From positions 124,001 through 188,000 of the forward strand of contig JANBVJ010000001.1 of NCBI GenBank assembly GCA_024239055.1: a stretch of DNA of 64,000 bases, in the 5' to 3' direction. Under the pieces are notes generated by a model, which was not told the origin of the DNA, searched no databases, and saw only the letters and a list, made by a program, of their open reading frames with translations. This DNA comes from Patescibacteria group bacterium. GTDB taxonomy: Bacteria; Patescibacteria; Paceibacteria; Paceibacterales; UBA10102. The position numbers were made by a program, and so were the translations under genes. The stretch's first letter is position 1. Each line of letters begins with the position of its first letter. Positions 32,143 through 41,505 of this stretch are shown here, in pieces.

Positions 32143-33741
32143 TTAGTGAATTTCTTCTTTTTTCTCTTTAAGAAAGGCACGCCACTGCTCAAAGAATTCA
32201 ACAAAGAACTGAAATGGAACCTCAAGTATAAAGTTAAAGAGGACTACTAAGATATTATACCGGGCTAGTTGTCCTGAAAGCCACTTTCCAACCTGAATCA
32301 TAGGGAGGAAGAATATATCTAAAAAGCCATGGAGTATTCCTTCTTTTTCAGGGAGTACCAACAGCTCTCTGCCGCGTTGTCTGATTATTGTTCCCGCAAA
32401 CGCAACTAAAGAGAGGAATATAAGGAATATAACAATGGAGGTTGGAGAGAAGTATAAGAAATTAAGCAACCAGGCGAGCAGGCCAAAGGAAACAATGAAA
32501 CTTAGGGCATATAATGTATATACAATCGTTCCAAAGAAAGGACTTTTGCGTTTTGGAAGAGGAATATCTATTGTTTCTTTCTTTTCATTTTTATAAATGA
32601 GTTTCATTACTCCAAATACAACCTGTTGAAAGTTAGTGACAGAGGTAGGTTTTACGGTAGCTACCAATAGAATCATTAAGAGCGGCGGTATTAGGATACT
32701 CAATGCAACGGCCAGTACATTGATTCCAGATAGGAGATATTGGTCAAGTGGTATCTCAATAACAAGGGCAATGAGCACCTTTGAGAGTAATATAGATAGA
32801 GTGGAATATACTGCAGCTCTTTTTATTCTCTCTTTTAATCTTAAAAGACGCAGGTTATATGCCTTCTCAATAGCACTTTCTGTCTTTTTTGGATTTTCAG
32901 ATATGTCTTTAAAACCATTTGGGTCTTCTGAAATAATATCTCCTAGAATAAGATAAGGAGTGTCTTGGCGTTCTGCAACCCTATAGAGACGCTCTGATAT
33001 TGGATGTCTAAGTACATTTTCAATACTTTTTCTAACTGCATGAATATTTTCTGCTAGTGATATTAAGGTCTTTCTGGGAAGATTTTGCCATTTAGGATAA
33101 AAGCGTTCTAAAAGATGGTGTGAAATAGTTGGAGCATCTAGTTTAAACAATGCTTTTTGTACTGCTGCAAAAATCTGGTTATCCATTTCTTCTGAAGAAA
33201 GCTGTCCTCCTTGAAGCTGTATTTTATCTGCCATTTCAGATGTCATATAGCTAATAAGAGCCCGCTCACGGATTGGAGGGGAAAGAGTTTCTTCAATTTC
33301 GGAAGCCGCAATTCCCAAAAGCCAGTCTTCTAGCGTGCGCTTGTCTTTTGTCCTGAACTCAGATGGTGTTTTTTCAGAAGAGTTGTTTAAGATATACAGG
33401 TACTTATCAATAATCTCTTGCGTTATCTGAATAAGTGAAAGGGGTACTTGATTGTTTGGAAGATGTCCCCCTCGAACTAAATCTTCAAGCAGGGGACCTG
33501 AAATGCCTTCCCCGTCTGGTTGCAGGAGCAGTCTTCTTCTAAGAATTCTTCCGATAGCTGTCTTTCGCAGTAAATGCTCTTCTTTCCAGTCAACAACACC
33601 CCGTATCTTTTCGTAAAAGGCGGCAACCTGCGAAGCTACCTCATCAACCTCAATAACCCTGCCTCCTTCTTTGGGTTGTAGACTTGCCTTCCATTCTTTA
33701 TGTCTTTGTACCAATTCTTTGGTACGTTCTGTAATTTCCAT
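32143..33741 (-). CDS. 532-residue multi-pass membrane protein, function unknown
   Basis: The first 300 residues are soluble and helical, with charged stretches and no motif I recognise. From about residue 310 on there are about four to five hydrophobic helices (for example VLIALVIEIPL, NVLAVALSILIPPLLMILL, TLYALSFIVSFGLLAWLL, IVIFLIFLSLVAFAG), then a C-terminal amphipathic region. The topology suggests a cytoplasmic N-terminal domain. It lies two bases from miaA and four from thrS. Confidence 0.6.
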   Translation of the reverse strand: MEITERTKELVQRHKEWKASLQPKEGGRVIEVDEVASQVAAFYEKIRGVVDWKEEHLLRKTAIGRILRRRLLLQPDGEGISGPLLEDLVRGGHLPNNQVPLSLIQITQEIIDKYLYILNNSSEKTPSEFRTKDKRTLEDWLLGIAASEIEETLSPPIRERALISYMTSEMADKIQLQGGQLSSEEMDNQIFAAVQKALFKLDAPTISHHLLERFYPKWQNLPRKTLISLAENIHAVRKSIENVLRHPISERLYRVAERQDTPYLILGDIISEDPNGFKDISENPKKTESAIEKAYNLRLLRLKERIKRAAVYSTLSILLSKVLIALVIEIPLDQYLLSGINVLAVALSILIPPLLMILLVATVKPTSVTNFQQVVFGVMKLIYKNEKKETIDIPLPKRKSPFFGTIVYTLYALSFIVSFGLLAWLLNFLYFSPTSIVIFLIFLSLVAFAGTIIRQRGRELLVLPEKEGILHGFLDIFFLPMIQVGKWLSGQLARYNILVVLFNFILEVPFQFFVEFFEQWRAFLKEKKEEIH

Positions 33742-33745
33742 TATT

Positions 33746-35488
33746 TTATAGTTTATCCTCTATCTCCTTTGAAATCTTTTTAATAAACTTTTCTTTTGCC
33801 ATGACTCCCAAGTCACCCTTGCCTCGTTCCCGTACACTTATGGTATTTTGTTTTACTTCTTTTTCACCTAGTACCAGGATATAGGGGATTTTCTGAAGCT
33901 CTCCCTCTCTGATTTTGCGGCCAAGTGTTTCTGATTCATCTTTTACTATAATCCTTAAACCACCAAGTTCAGAGAGCAGCTCAGTCTTTAATTCTTCTGC
34001 TTTTTTGTTGTATGTATCTGAAAGTGGTAGTATCCATATCTGTTCTGGAGACAACCACAGAGGAAAGGCTCCAGTATAGTGCTCAATTAAAATACCAATG
34101 AAACGTTCAAGAGAGCCGAAAATCGCCTTATGGATGGTTACCGGTGTTTTATCCTTTCCATTACTGTCTGTGTAAGTAAGCTTAAAGTTCTTTGGTATCT
34201 GAAAGTCTGTTTGAATAGTACCTGTTTGCCAGTCGCGACCAAGAGAGTCTTTCATAAGAATATCTATTTTGGGGCCATAGAAAGTTCCGTCTCCCTCAGA
34301 TACAGTGAAGGGTTTCTTGGAAGACTTTAGTATTTCTTTTAATTCTTTTTCTGCCTTATTCCAGGATTTTGCGTCCCCCATGTATTTTTTAGGCCGTGTT
34401 CCAAGACGTAAGGAGTAGGAAAGGTTAAATGCAGAGTAGAATTTCTCTACTAACTCTAAAATGTTTTTATACTCATCTTTTACTTGCTCTTCAGTTAAAA
34501 AAGTATGTGAATCATCCTGACGAAACTCCCTGACTCGAAAAAGTCCATTAAGAGTTCCTGATCTCTCGTATCTGTGCAGAATACCAGCATCAGAAAGGCG
34601 CAGAGGGAGATCTCTATATGAACGTTTCTCAAAGTCGTAGACAATCATGGCATTAGGGCAGTTCATAGCTTTTAATCCATACACTTCATCTTCCTGAGTT
34701 GTGCTAACAAACATATTCTCTAAATAATGTTCCCAATGTCCTGATATCTTATATAGAGCATCCTTATTTAAAAGGGGAGTGGTAATTTCTTGATATCCAT
34801 TCTTTTCATGTTCTTTCCTCCAGAATGAAATAAGTTCGTTATATAGTTTTAGTCCCTTAGGCAGCCAGTATGGCATTCCGGGAGCGGTCTCATGGAAAAA
34901 GAATAATCCAAGCTTCTGCCCAAGTTTTCTATGGTCTTTTTTTTCTGCTTGTTTTAGTATGTTTAAGTATTCAGAAAGCTCTTTTTTCGTTTGAAAGGCT
35001 ACTCCATATATACGGGTCAACTGCGGACGCTTTTCATCTCCCTTCCAGTAGGCCTTAGCTATACTTGTTAACTTAAAAGCATCTTTGGCAAGCTCGTTGG
35101 TACTTTTTACATGTCCTCCACGACATAAATCCAAGAATAACTCTCCCATATGAACCATACCAACTTTAAAGTCTTTCTTCTTTGAATCTTTTTTTAGATC
35201 TTCAATAAGTTCTACCTTATATAGAGCTTTTTCTTTTTTGAAATGATTTTTCGCCTTTAAATATGGCCAGAGTTGTTTTTTAAATGGATTATCTTTAGAG
35301 ATAATCTTTCTCATCTCCTTTTCAATTGCAACAAGGTCTTTATCAATAATTGTTATATTATCAAAGTCATAATAAAAGCCATTCTCTATGGTAGGGCCAA
35401 TGCCAAACTTTGCCTTAGGATAGAGGTTTTTTATGGCTGCGGCCAATACGTGCGCAAGTGAGTGTCTAATATGGTCAATGTCTTCCAT
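33746..35488 (-). CDS. thrS: Threonyl-tRNA synthetase without the TGS domain
   Basis: I choose ATG 35488 (MEDIDHIRHSLAHVLAAAI, 580 residues); ATG 35506 and 35542 are also in frame. The editing domain is present (HSLAHVL, GFYYDF, then the C-x-GGH motif LCRGGHVKST), followed by the class II core (GLFFFHETAPGMPYWLPKG, MNCPNAM, FRQDDSHTF) and the anticodon-binding domain (WILPLSDTYN). The roughly 60-residue N-terminal TGS domain of most bacterial ThrS is absent. Confidence 0.94.
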   Translation of the reverse strand: MEDIDHIRHSLAHVLAAAIKNLYPKAKFGIGPTIENGFYYDFDNITIIDKDLVAIEKEMRKIISKDNPFKKQLWPYLKAKNHFKKEKALYKVELIEDLKKDSKKKDFKVGMVHMGELFLDLCRGGHVKSTNELAKDAFKLTSIAKAYWKGDEKRPQLTRIYGVAFQTKKELSEYLNILKQAEKKDHRKLGQKLGLFFFHETAPGMPYWLPKGLKLYNELISFWRKEHEKNGYQEITTPLLNKDALYKISGHWEHYLENMFVSTTQEDEVYGLKAMNCPNAMIVYDFEKRSYRDLPLRLSDAGILHRYERSGTLNGLFRVREFRQDDSHTFLTEEQVKDEYKNILELVEKFYSAFNLSYSLRLGTRPKKYMGDAKSWNKAEKELKEILKSSKKPFTVSEGDGTFYGPKIDILMKDSLGRDWQTGTIQTDFQIPKNFKLTYTDSNGKDKTPVTIHKAIFGSLERFIGILIEHYTGAFPLWLSPEQIWILPLSDTYNKKAEELKTELLSELGGLRIIVKDESETLGRKIREGELQKIPYILVLGEKEVKQNTISVRERGKGDLGVMAKEKFIKKISKEIEDKL

Positions 35489-35519
35489 ATTTACCAATAC
35501 TATCATAAGATATCTAAAG

Positions 35520-35540
35520 AAAAAAGCCCTCAACGAAGGC
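35520..35540 (-). terminator. Terminator after dnaE
   Basis: Read on the minus strand, GCCTTC-GTT-GAGGGC followed by TTTTTT, between the dnaE stop and the thrS start. Confidence 0.7.
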
Positions 35541-35554
35541 ATTGAATGGAAATT

Positions 35555-38500
35555 TTATCTCGAAATGAGTTCCTCTATTTCTTCTGCTACAAACTTTTTC
35601 TCTCCGTTTCTTTCGTCCAACCTGCCTGTGACAAGTACAATCTTATTCTCTTGTAATGCTTCTGGGTTTTTCTCAATCATTCTTGGGAAGACCACAACCT
35701 CAATGCTGTCTGTAAGGTCTTCTAAGTTAAGAAAGAGCATTGGCTTTCCGTTCTTTGTTATTATTCTCTTAGCTGAAGAGATAATACCACCAATTCTAAG
35801 ACGTGGCTTGTAGGAACCGTGTTCAAAGGAGTACTTTGGCTTCATTAATTCGTCCCCCCCTGCAATAATTTTTGATATAGAAAGTGTCTGACGTTCCAGA
35901 AGGGTCTTTATGCTTTTTAGTGGGTGTGAAGAAACATAAAGCCCGAGAAGTTCTTTTTCCCAGCTGAGACGTTCTGTCTCCGTTGCCGGTTTTGTTTCCT
36001 CAAGCTTCATCTCGGTTTTTGTAATTTCTGTACCTTCGAATAGGCCTCGTTGTCCATTTTCTAATGCCCTTTGTTTTTCTCTAGACGCTTCCAAAAGACG
36101 GTCTACGTTGTGTATGAGTTTATTTCGTTCAGTAAAGTTATCAAATACTCCTGCCTTTATCATACTCTCCATAGCTTTTCTGTTCATGTCTTTGCTACCA
36201 ACTCGTGATGTAAAGTCATGAATGGAGGCATAGTTTCCATTAGCCTTTCTTTCCTCAATAATAGCTTCCACCACACCTTCCCCTACGTTTTTAATGGCGG
36301 CCAACCCAAAACGTATTTTGTTTTGTTTGGGTACAACAGAAAAGAAGCTGAAACTTTCATTAATATCCGGGGCCAGAACCTCAATCCCCATTTTTCTTGT
36401 TTCCTCAATAAGAAATGAAGTACGGTCACTGTCGTTTCTTTCTAATGTTAAGAGCGCTGACATAAACTCCACTGGATAATGTGTTTTTAACCATGCTGTC
36501 TGATATCCAATAATAGCGTAGGCTGCTGAATGAGCACGGTTAAAACCATAACTTGCAAATGGTTCTATGAATGCAAAGAGTTGTTTTGCAATTGATTCTT
36601 CAATGCCATTAGCTATTATTCCTTTTACGAACTTCTCTCTTTGTTCTTCAAGTAATTCTTTAATTTTCTTTCCAATGGCCTTTCTTAATACATCGGCTTC
36701 AGAATAGGAAAACCCAGCTAACTCTCGTGCTATCTGGAGTACTTGTTCCTGATAAACAGCAATGCCATAGGTGCTCTTTAGTATGGGTTCTAACTTCGGG
36801 TGGAGATATGTGATTTTTTTCTTTCCGTGTTTTCTTGCAATAAAGTCTGGAATAAATTCCATGGGACCGGGACGATATAGAGCTATCATTGCCATAATAT
36901 CCTCAAACTTTGTTGGCTTTAACTCTTTTAAGTACCTTCTCATTCCCGCACTCTCCAACTGAAATATTCCTGTACTGTCACCTTTTTGCAGGATTTCATA
37001 TACCTTTGGGTCATCATGAGGAAGATTTTCAATATCTATATTCTTTCCTGAAATAGCGTAGATACGCTTTAAGGTATCCTCAATAATACTAAGGTTTTTT
37101 AGCCCTAAAAAGTCCACTTTCAAGAGTCCAATATCTTCAATACTATGCATTTCATACTGCGTTACAATATTTGTATCATTCTGGCTTGGATGCTGGACAG
37201 GTACCAAGTTGTCTAAGGGTTCAGGTGAGATTACAACCCCGCAAGCATGAGTGGATGCATGGCGAGCTACTCCTTCCAGCTTCTTTGCAAGGTCAATTAA
37301 GCGCTTTGCCTTTTCATCTGTTTTATATAAGTCTTTAAACTCACTTACCTTAGTTAACGCGTCATCTAAGGAATGGCCAAAGGGTATCATCTTAGCCACT
37401 CGGTCGCAGTAACCGTATTCGTATTCAAGGGCACGTCCTACATCTCGTATGACGGCTCGGGCCGCCATTGTTCCAAAGGTAATAATCTGAGCTACATGAT
37501 CTTTCCCATACTTTTTGGCGACATATTCAATAACCTCGTCTCGCCGTGAGTCTGCAAAGTCAATGTCAAAGTCAGGCATCTCGTTTCTGTCTTTATTTAA
37601 AAATCTTTCAAAAACAAGGTTATATCTTAGAGGATTTACATTTGTAATATTCAATACATACGCTACCAAAGAGCTTCCAGCTGACCCTCTTCCAGGTCCT
37701 ACCACGATACGTTGAGATTTAGCCCAGTTTACAAAGTCCTGGACAATGAGAAAGTATGGAGCAAATCCGGTTTGCGCAATAACATCTAACTCATGCTCTA
37801 ACCTGTCTGTAGCTTCCTTTGAGTCAACTAATTCAGATTTTTTCTTTAATCCCTCAATGCAAAGCTGCTTTAGATATTTATCAGCTGTTATATTTTCAGG
37901 AAGAGGAAAGACAGGAAGACGGTTTTTACCAAGTGTAATTTCAAGATTGCACTTTTCGGCAATTATTTGGGTATTTGCGATGCTTTCCGGTATATCTTTG
38001 AAGAGTTCCACCATATCTTCTGAAGACTTTAATGAGAAGTCATTTTCTTTTAAGGTGAGACGTTCTGGATCATTTGACTTGGCTCCTGTATTTATCAGCA
38101 TTAAGATATCCTGGGCTTCTGCGTCCTCAGGTCTTAAGTAATGTGAGTCAGCTGTTGCAACAACTGGAATGCCGGTCTTCTTTGATATTGCTAATAACCC
38201 ATCTGTTACTTTCTTCTGTTGCGGAAGATTTTCATGACGCTGCAACTCTAAATAAAAGTTTCCTTTACCGAACATATCCTCATACTTTTTAGAGAGTGCT
38301 TCTGCCTCTTCCATTTTATTGGCATGAATAAGACGGGGGATTTTCCCTGACAAGCAGGCAGATAGAGCAATAAGGCCTTTTGAGTGTTTTGCTAATAGTT
38401 CTTCATCTACCCGGGGTTTATAATAAAAGCCCTCAAGGTGCGCTTTCGTGAGAAGTTTGACAAGGTTACGGTATCCTTCCTCATTCTTTATTAAGAGAAT

Positions 38501-38770
38501 CATATGGTATCTTACGTCGTCTATTCCAGGCTGCATGTCTGTCATCTTGCCAACTGAGATATAAATCTCAGCTCCTATAATAGATTTGATACCTTGTTTC
38601 TTAGCTTTCTTGTAAAACTCTATTGCTCCGTATATATTTCCATGGTCGGTAATGGCAAGAGAATCCATTTTTAGTTCTCTGACGCGTTCCAAAAGCTGGT
38701 CAATTTTTGGAAGACCATCTAAAAGAGAGTAATGGGAGTGCACGTGCAGGTGCGTAAACTTTGGTGTCAT
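35555..38770 (-). CDS. dnaE: DNA polymerase III alpha subunit
   Basis: The replicative polymerase. The 1071-residue protein has the N-terminal PHP domain (FTHLHVHSHYSLLDGLPKI), the polymerase active site PDFDIDFADSRRDEVI with catalytic aspartates, GPGRGSAGSSLVAYVL, the fingers and helix-hairpin-helix region, and a C-terminal OB fold (PRLRIGGIISSAKRI). It is slightly shorter than E. coli DnaE (1160), with a short C-terminus. It is transcribed away from rnhB from a leaderless promoter. Confidence 0.96.
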   Translation of the reverse strand: MTPKFTHLHVHSHYSLLDGLPKIDQLLERVRELKMDSLAITDHGNIYGAIEFYKKAKKQGIKSIIGAEIYISVGKMTDMQPGIDDVRYHMILLIKNEEGYRNLVKLLTKAHLEGFYYKPRVDEELLAKHSKGLIALSACLSGKIPRLIHANKMEEAEALSKKYEDMFGKGNFYLELQRHENLPQQKKVTDGLLAISKKTGIPVVATADSHYLRPEDAEAQDILMLINTGAKSNDPERLTLKENDFSLKSSEDMVELFKDIPESIANTQIIAEKCNLEITLGKNRLPVFPLPENITADKYLKQLCIEGLKKKSELVDSKEATDRLEHELDVIAQTGFAPYFLIVQDFVNWAKSQRIVVGPGRGSAGSSLVAYVLNITNVNPLRYNLVFERFLNKDRNEMPDFDIDFADSRRDEVIEYVAKKYGKDHVAQIITFGTMAARAVIRDVGRALEYEYGYCDRVAKMIPFGHSLDDALTKVSEFKDLYKTDEKAKRLIDLAKKLEGVARHASTHACGVVISPEPLDNLVPVQHPSQNDTNIVTQYEMHSIEDIGLLKVDFLGLKNLSIIEDTLKRIYAISGKNIDIENLPHDDPKVYEILQKGDSTGIFQLESAGMRRYLKELKPTKFEDIMAMIALYRPGPMEFIPDFIARKHGKKKITYLHPKLEPILKSTYGIAVYQEQVLQIARELAGFSYSEADVLRKAIGKKIKELLEEQREKFVKGIIANGIEESIAKQLFAFIEPFASYGFNRAHSAAYAIIGYQTAWLKTHYPVEFMSALLTLERNDSDRTSFLIEETRKMGIEVLAPDINESFSFFSVVPKQNKIRFGLAAIKNVGEGVVEAIIEERKANGNYASIHDFTSRVGSKDMNRKAMESMIKAGVFDNFTERNKLIHNVDRLLEASREKQRALENGQRGLFEGTEITKTEMKLEETKPATETERLSWEKELLGLYVSSHPLKSIKTLLERQTLSISKIIAGGDELMKPKYSFEHGSYKPRLRIGGIISSAKRIITKNGKPMLFLNLEDLTDSIEVVVFPRMIEKNPEALQENKIVLVTGRLDERNGEKKFVAEEIEELISR

Positions 38771-38776
38771 TGTATA

Positions 38777-38804
38777 ATTGTAGCTGATTTATTGAGGAAG
38801 GCAA
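38777..38804 (-). promoter_or_regulatory. Promoter of dnaE, leaderless
   Basis: On the minus strand TTGCCT (38804-38799), a 16-base spacer and TACAAT (38782-38777), with six bases to the ATG at 38770. Confidence 0.55.
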
Positions 38805-38808
38805 AGCA

Positions 38809-38817
38809 TGATATAAT
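38809..38817 (+). promoter_or_regulatory. Extended -10 promoter of rnhB, leaderless
   Basis: TGATATAAT (TATAAT at 38812-38817) with six bases to the ATG at 38824 and no clear -35. Confidence 0.55.
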
Positions 38818-38823
38818 TTTAGC

Positions 38824-39441
38824 ATGAGATTAACTAAAGAGCTGCGGCTCTGGAAAAAAGGATATACAGGAGTTGTTGGAATAGACGAAGTCGGAAGGGG
38901 GCCCTTTGCCGGACCCGTGGTTGCCGTTGCCCTTATGGTGTATCCAGAATCCAAGAAAAAGATTGCAACTGCTTTTAGGGGACTAGCTGATTCAAAAAAG
39001 TTAAGTGAAAGAAAAAGAGAATATTTTTTTAAGTTGGCTTTTGAGCATTCAGGGATTGAGTGGGGGATTGGAAAGTCTTCTGAAAAGAAGATAGACAAGA
39101 TGAATATCCTTGAGAGTACAAAGAGAGCTATGGAAAAGGCAGTTGTAGCGCTCAACAAAAAGAAGAAGATAGATTATTTGTTATTGGATGGAAACTTTTC
39201 TATTGTCTCTACACTTCAACAAGAAAGTGTTATTCGCGGGGATGAGAAGATATTCTCATGCGCTCTTGCATCTGTGATAGCTAAGGTGACCAGAGATAAA
39301 ATGATGGTTAAATATCATCAACACTACCCTAAATATCGCTTTGATAGAAATAAGGGATATGGAACTGCTTTTCATCGTCTTGTGATTAAAAAACACGGAC
39401 TCTGTCCAATTCACCGCAAGAGTTTTCGTATCAAGACTTGA
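38824..39441 (+). CDS. rnhB: Ribonuclease HII
   Basis: Removes RNA from RNA-DNA hybrids and single ribonucleotides. The 205-residue protein has GVVGIDEVGRGPFAGPVVAVA with the catalytic DE, LADSKKLSERKRE, LLLDGN, and SVIAKVTRDKMMVKYHQHYP plus the GYGTAFHR end. All catalytic acids appear present. Confidence 0.94.
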   Translation: MRLTKELRLWKKGYTGVVGIDEVGRGPFAGPVVAVALMVYPESKKKIATAFRGLADSKKLSERKREYFFKLAFEHSGIEWGIGKSSEKKIDKMNILESTKRAMEKAVVALNKKKKIDYLLLDGNFSIVSTLQQESVIRGDEKIFSCALASVIAKVTRDKMMVKYHQHYPKYRFDRNKGYGTAFHRLVIKKHGLCPIHRKSFRIKT

Positions 39442-39466
39442 AAGAAGTAAATATTTATGGTATATA
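39438..39466 (+). promoter_or_regulatory. Promoter of the rpmF operon
   Basis: TTGAAA (39438-39443), a 17-base spacer and TATATA (39461-39466). The -35 overlaps the rnhB stop. The ATG at 39476 is nine bases after the -10. Confidence 0.6.
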
Positions 39467-39475
39467 AAAGAAGAT

Positions 39476-39760
39476 ATGGCTGTACCAAAACAACATAGAT
39501 CAAAGTCCAGACAAGGACAGAGAAGAATGCACATTCACTTAAATGAGGTTAAAAGCAATGTTTGCCCAAAGTGCGGAAAGGCAGTGCTACCTCATATTGT
39601 ATGTAAAGAGTGTGGCTTTTATCGTGGAAAGGAGGTATTGAATGTTTTGGAAAAGTTAGATAAGAAAGAGCGTAAAGCAAAAGAAAAAGAGATGAAAGAA
39701 CAGGGTACTCAAGAGCCGACAGGGGAGGTATCAGCAGAACAACTCTCAAGAAAATCATAA
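39476..39760 (+). CDS. rpmF: Ribosomal protein L32, extended C-terminus
   Basis: Zinc-ribbon 50S protein. It begins MAVPKQHRSKSRQGQRRMH and has VCPKCGKAVLPHIVCKECGFYRGKEVL, giving four zinc cysteines. The usual protein is about 57-60 residues; here a charged tail of about 35 residues (KKERKAKEKEMKEQ...) follows. First in rpmF-nusB-rnc-rpsP. Confidence 0.95.
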   Translation: MAVPKQHRSKSRQGQRRMHIHLNEVKSNVCPKCGKAVLPHIVCKECGFYRGKEVLNVLEKLDKKERKAKEKEMKEQGTQEPTGEVSAEQLSRKS

Positions 39761-39763
39761 TCT

Positions 39764-40198
39764 ATGGCATCTCGGCACCTTTCACGTTCAATAGCAATGC
39801 AGTCTCTCTATGAGTGGGATTTTGCAGGTAAACAAGGTAATCTTAAAAAGATAATAGACAGGAATCTTGATGAGTTTGGACCAGGTCTTGAAGATAAAAA
39901 GTTTGCTCATACTTTAGTTGCAGGAGTTATAGATAATATTGCCCAACTTGACAAGATTATTGAAAAGGCGGCTCCGGAGTGGCCTATCGACCAAATTACT
40001 ATTGTAGATAGGAATGTTCTGAGACTTGGATTATATGAACTCTTGTACGCAGACAAAGATGAGGTTCCACCTAAGGTTGCCATTAACGAGGCAATTGAAC
40101 TGGCAAAGAACTTTTCTGGAGAGTCATCTGGAAAGTTTGTGAATGGAGTATTAGGAACAGTATTTCGAGAATTGGGAGGAGAAAATACAAAAAAATGA
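39764..40198 (+). CDS. nusB: Transcription antitermination factor NusB
   Basis: NusB binds boxA RNA with NusE for rRNA antitermination. The 144-residue helical protein has SRSIAMQSLYEWDF, ITIVDRNVLRLGLYELLY, VPPKVAINEAIELAKNFSGE and the FVNGVLGTVF end. It overlaps rnc by four bases (ATGA). Confidence 0.93.
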   Translation: MASRHLSRSIAMQSLYEWDFAGKQGNLKKIIDRNLDEFGPGLEDKKFAHTLVAGVIDNIAQLDKIIEKAAPEWPIDQITIVDRNVLRLGLYELLYADKDEVPPKVAINEAIELAKNFSGESSGKFVNGVLGTVFRELGGENTKK

Positions 40199-40884
40199 AA
40201 GACTTAAAAGAATTAGAGAAAAAACTTAAGATTAAATTTAAGAATAAGGATCTGTTGACCCAGGCTTTTGTACATCGTTCTTATTTAAACGAAAATCCCG
40301 AGTTTGCACTTTCAAATAATGAACGTTTAGAATTTCTGGGGGATGCGGTTTTGGAACTTGTAGTTACCAAAGAACTTTTTAAAAAGTATCCAGATAAGTC
40401 AGAAGGTGATCTTACTGCCTGGCGTGCATCTTTAGTAAATGCAAAGATGTTGGTGACTATGGCAAATGAGATGAATTTCTCTTCTTTTCTATTGCTTTCT
40501 CGTGGAGAGAAAAAAGAACAAGGAAAGGGACGCGACTATATTTTAGCTAATACCTTTGAGGCCTTTATAGGAGCCATATATCTAGATCAAGGTTTAAAGA
40601 CTGCAGAAAAGCTCATTATTGAGCATTTAATGCCAAAGCTTCCTGATATTATAGATAATGGACTGTTTATGGATGGAAAGTCCACCTTTCAAGAAAAAGC
40701 TCAGGAAAAGGTGCAGATTACCCCAACCTATAAGGTTTTGAAAGAATGGGGACCAGACCACGCAAGACATTTTACAATAGGGGTATTCTTAAATAAAGAA
40801 AAAGCAGGGGAAGGAGAAGGTTCTTCCAAACAAGAGGCTGAAGTCAAGGCCGCAGAAAACGCAATAAAAGAAAAAGGATGGTAA
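40195..40884 (+). CDS. rnc: Ribonuclease III
   Basis: Cuts double-stranded RNA, including rRNA precursors. The 229-residue protein has the catalytic signature NERLEFLGDAVLELVVT, the second acidic motif ANTFEAFIGAIYLDQG, and a dsRNA-binding domain (about 158-229, FQEKAQEKVQITPTYKVLKE ... GEGSSKQEAEVKAAENAI). Length is normal. Confidence 0.95.
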   Translation: MKDLKELEKKLKIKFKNKDLLTQAFVHRSYLNENPEFALSNNERLEFLGDAVLELVVTKELFKKYPDKSEGDLTAWRASLVNAKMLVTMANEMNFSSFLLLSRGEKKEQGKGRDYILANTFEAFIGAIYLDQGLKTAEKLIIEHLMPKLPDIIDNGLFMDGKSTFQEKAQEKVQITPTYKVLKEWGPDHARHFTIGVFLNKEKAGEGEGSSKQEAEVKAAENAIKEKGW

Positions 40885-40888
40885 TACT

Positions 40889-41386
40889 ATGTTAATGATA
40901 AGATTATTTAGAACGGGAAGAAAGAATCAACCCTCATATAAGGTAGTAGTGACAGAGAAAACTAATGCTTCAGCTCGTGGAAGGTTTGTTGAGGAGGTTG
41001 GATTTTACAATCCACTTACAAAAGATAAAAAGTTTAATGCAGAACGTATTAAGTACTGGATTTCTGTAGGAGCTCAACCCTCAGATACGATTCACAATAT
41101 GCTAGTGAAGGAAAAGATTATTGAGGCAGCTTTGATTCCAAAACATGGAAAGGCAAAGAAGAAAAAAGAGGAGGAATCAGTAGCCCAGACTCCTGAACAA
41201 CCAAAAGAAGAGAGTGAAGTAAAGATAGAGAAGGCACCGGCAACAGAAGAAAAGAAAGCAGAACCAGAAATTAAAGAAAAGGTTCCAGAAGCTGAAAAAC
41301 CAGCAGAGGAACCAATACCAGAACCAGAGGCAAAAGAAGAATCTAAGGCAGAGGAACCTCCAAAAGAAGAAAAGACAGAAGAATAA
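40889..41386 (+). CDS. rpsP: Ribosomal protein S16 with a long acidic tail
   Basis: A 30S body assembly protein. It begins MLMIRLFRTGRKNQPSYKVVV (an ATG at 40895 is also possible), has VEEVGFYNPLTKDK and ERIKYWISVGAQPSDTIHNML. After about residue 85 comes a tail of about 80 residues rich in Glu, Lys and Pro (EEKKAEPEIKEK, EKPAEEPIPEPE). Such tails occur in several CPR ribosomal proteins; a role is not known. In many bacteria rpsP is followed by khpA-rimM-trmD-rplS; here an island separates it from khpA. Confidence 0.94.
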   Translation: MLMIRLFRTGRKNQPSYKVVVTEKTNASARGRFVEEVGFYNPLTKDKKFNAERIKYWISVGAQPSDTIHNMLVKEKIIEAALIPKHGKAKKKKEEESVAQTPEQPKEESEVKIEKAPATEEKKAEPEIKEKVPEAEKPAEEPIPEPEAKEESKAEEPPKEEKTEE

Positions 41387-41396
41387 AATAATACAG

Positions 41397-41417
41397 CCCG
41401 CCGTCATGGCGGGTTTT
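41397..41417 (+). terminator. Terminator after rpsP
   Basis: CCCGCC-GTCAT-GGCGGG followed by TTTT. It cuts the rpsP-khpA-trmD order into separate transcripts. Confidence 0.8.
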
Positions 41418-41427
41418 GGTTTGGCTC

Positions 41428-41465
41428 TTGACAAATAAATAATTGTATGTTAGCATATAATTATT
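41428..41465 (+). promoter_or_regulatory. Promoter overlapped by a 12-bp inverted repeat
   Basis: TTGACA (41428-41433), a 17-base spacer and TAGCAT (41451-41456). AATAATTGTATG (41438-41449) pairs with CATATAATTATT (41454-41465) around TTAG, with a single G-T pair. The repeat covers the spacer and -10, so a bound dimer would block the promoter. Operator function is inference. Confidence 0.5.
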
Positions 41466-41505
41466 GAGACTTCCTCATTGCCGGTCTATTCAGAAGGGGA
41501 ATGTA

